NCBI RefSeq assembly: GCF_963678635.1
Contig: NC_087063.1
Location: 67,250,727 to 67,314,726 of the forward strand
Reading direction: 5' to 3'
Source: Symsagittifera roscoffensis
Lineage: Eukaryota > Xenacoelomorpha > Acoela > Convolutidae
Length of the DNA: 64,000 bases
Made by a program: the position numbers and the translations under genes. Below, in pieces: positions 63,625 through 64,000 of this stretch (within the stretch, counting starts at the first letter, position 1; the number at the start of each line of letters is the position of its first letter). The notes under the pieces were generated by a model. It ran no database searches, was not told the origin of the DNA, and saw only the letters and a program-made list of their open reading frames with translations.

Positions 63625-64000
63625 ATGTCTTCAAATGGTTCTGATTTATCTGCCAAAGTGCGCGATAATATTCTGTATAATTTGAAGCTGGTAATTAAAA
63701 AGCTTCTGTTCAATGCAACAGCGACACAAACAACAAGTTTTCAGTCCTCGGACGTAACTCATTCGCTCTGCTATGTGTTAGAGGCAATTTTCCTGTTCGG
63801 TTTGAAGAGCCCGTATTCAACGAACAAAGTGGTTGACCCAGCTACGAACACGAAAGTTGTGGCTCCATCGTTCTGGCCTTTTGTTCTCAAATTCACGCAC
63901 AGTGATGTGTCAACCCAACTAGGCGCTTTGAAGTTCATTACAAATGAAACTGGATTGTGTAGATCATGGATTCGAATGGCTTTAAATGACGGTCTATTTT
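63625..64000 (+). CDS. PLEKHM1-like RUN-domain protein, 5' part
   Basis: 125 residues from ATG to the window end; the gene continues beyond. The RUN domain is recognisable: SLCYVLEAIFLFGLKS (about 50-65), PSFWPFVLKFTH (about 84-95), LGALKFITNETGLCRSWIRM (about 100-119) and ALNDGLF. The FWP...TH...GxCRxWxRxALNDGL pattern is closest, from memory, to PLEKHM1, which links Rab7/Arl8 late endosomes and autophagosomes to the HOPS tethering complex. Other RUN proteins (SNX29, RUFY, Rubicon) share the fold less closely. PH and LC3-binding regions would lie outside the window. No intron in the visible part. Confidence 0.72.
   Translation, partial: MSSNGSDLSAKVRDNILYNLKLVIKKLLFNATATQTTSFQSSDVTHSLCYVLEAIFLFGLKSPYSTNKVVDPATNTKVVAPSFWPFVLKFTHSDVSTQLGALKFITNETGLCRSWIRMALNDGLF

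Overview
The window is invertebrate animal nuclear DNA. It is AT-rich, with long gene-poor stretches full of decayed repeats. Three host genes sit in the right third, all on the plus strand: ATG101, a neurobeachin/LRBA-type BEACH protein in one uninterrupted 8-kb reading frame, and the 5' end of a PLEKHM1-like RUN-domain gene cut by the window edge. Two of the three have a pyrimidine-rich AG a few bases before the start codon, which fits trans-splicing or a short 5'UTR intron. I cannot name the species.

Left third (1-23.4 kb): no intact host gene. It holds a dispersed repeat with one inverted copy (about 1, 3.3 and 6.2 kb), a decayed Mutator-like (MULE) transposase framed by 15-bp repeat arrays (7.3-8.8 kb, minus strand), an unrecognised coding-like island (10.8-11.3 kb), a 0.95-kb tandem duplication (15.6-17.5 kb), diverged minus-strand LTR-plus-leader relics (20.1-22.0 kb), and a broken LINE reverse transcriptase (22.2-23.35 kb).

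Centre (23.4-45.24 kb): a giant Ty3/gypsy-type LTR retrotransposon of about 21.8 kb. It has roughly 755-bp LTRs that differ at about 4 percent of sites by eye, a primer-binding site resembling the 3' end of tRNA-Asn, and a 2.7-kb leader with ten copies of a short GGAGGGGTC-type motif. Gag, protease, reverse transcriptase, RNase H and integrase follow, with an unusual acidic repeat-bearing spacer between RNase H and integrase and a long tail after integrase. After a short gap comes about 8.3 kb of further plus-strand coding sequence in the position where env would lie. It includes an SGNH/GDSL hydrolase-like domain with all signature residues, a possible second degenerate SGNH domain, and three large proteins I do not recognise. 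Frameshifts and isolated in-frame stops show this copy is decayed. It lies inside the LINE: LINE sequence stops on its left and resumes on its right.

Right third (45.24-64 kb): a minus-strand pol-like relic, a tandem duplication interrupted by a 1.4-kb foldback element that carries two oppositely oriented tRNA-like sequences, then the three host genes. ATG101 starts autophagosomes, PLEKHM1-type proteins tether late endosomes and autophagosomes to lysosomes, and neurobeachin/LRBA works in vesicle traffic. The shared membrane-traffic theme may be chance.
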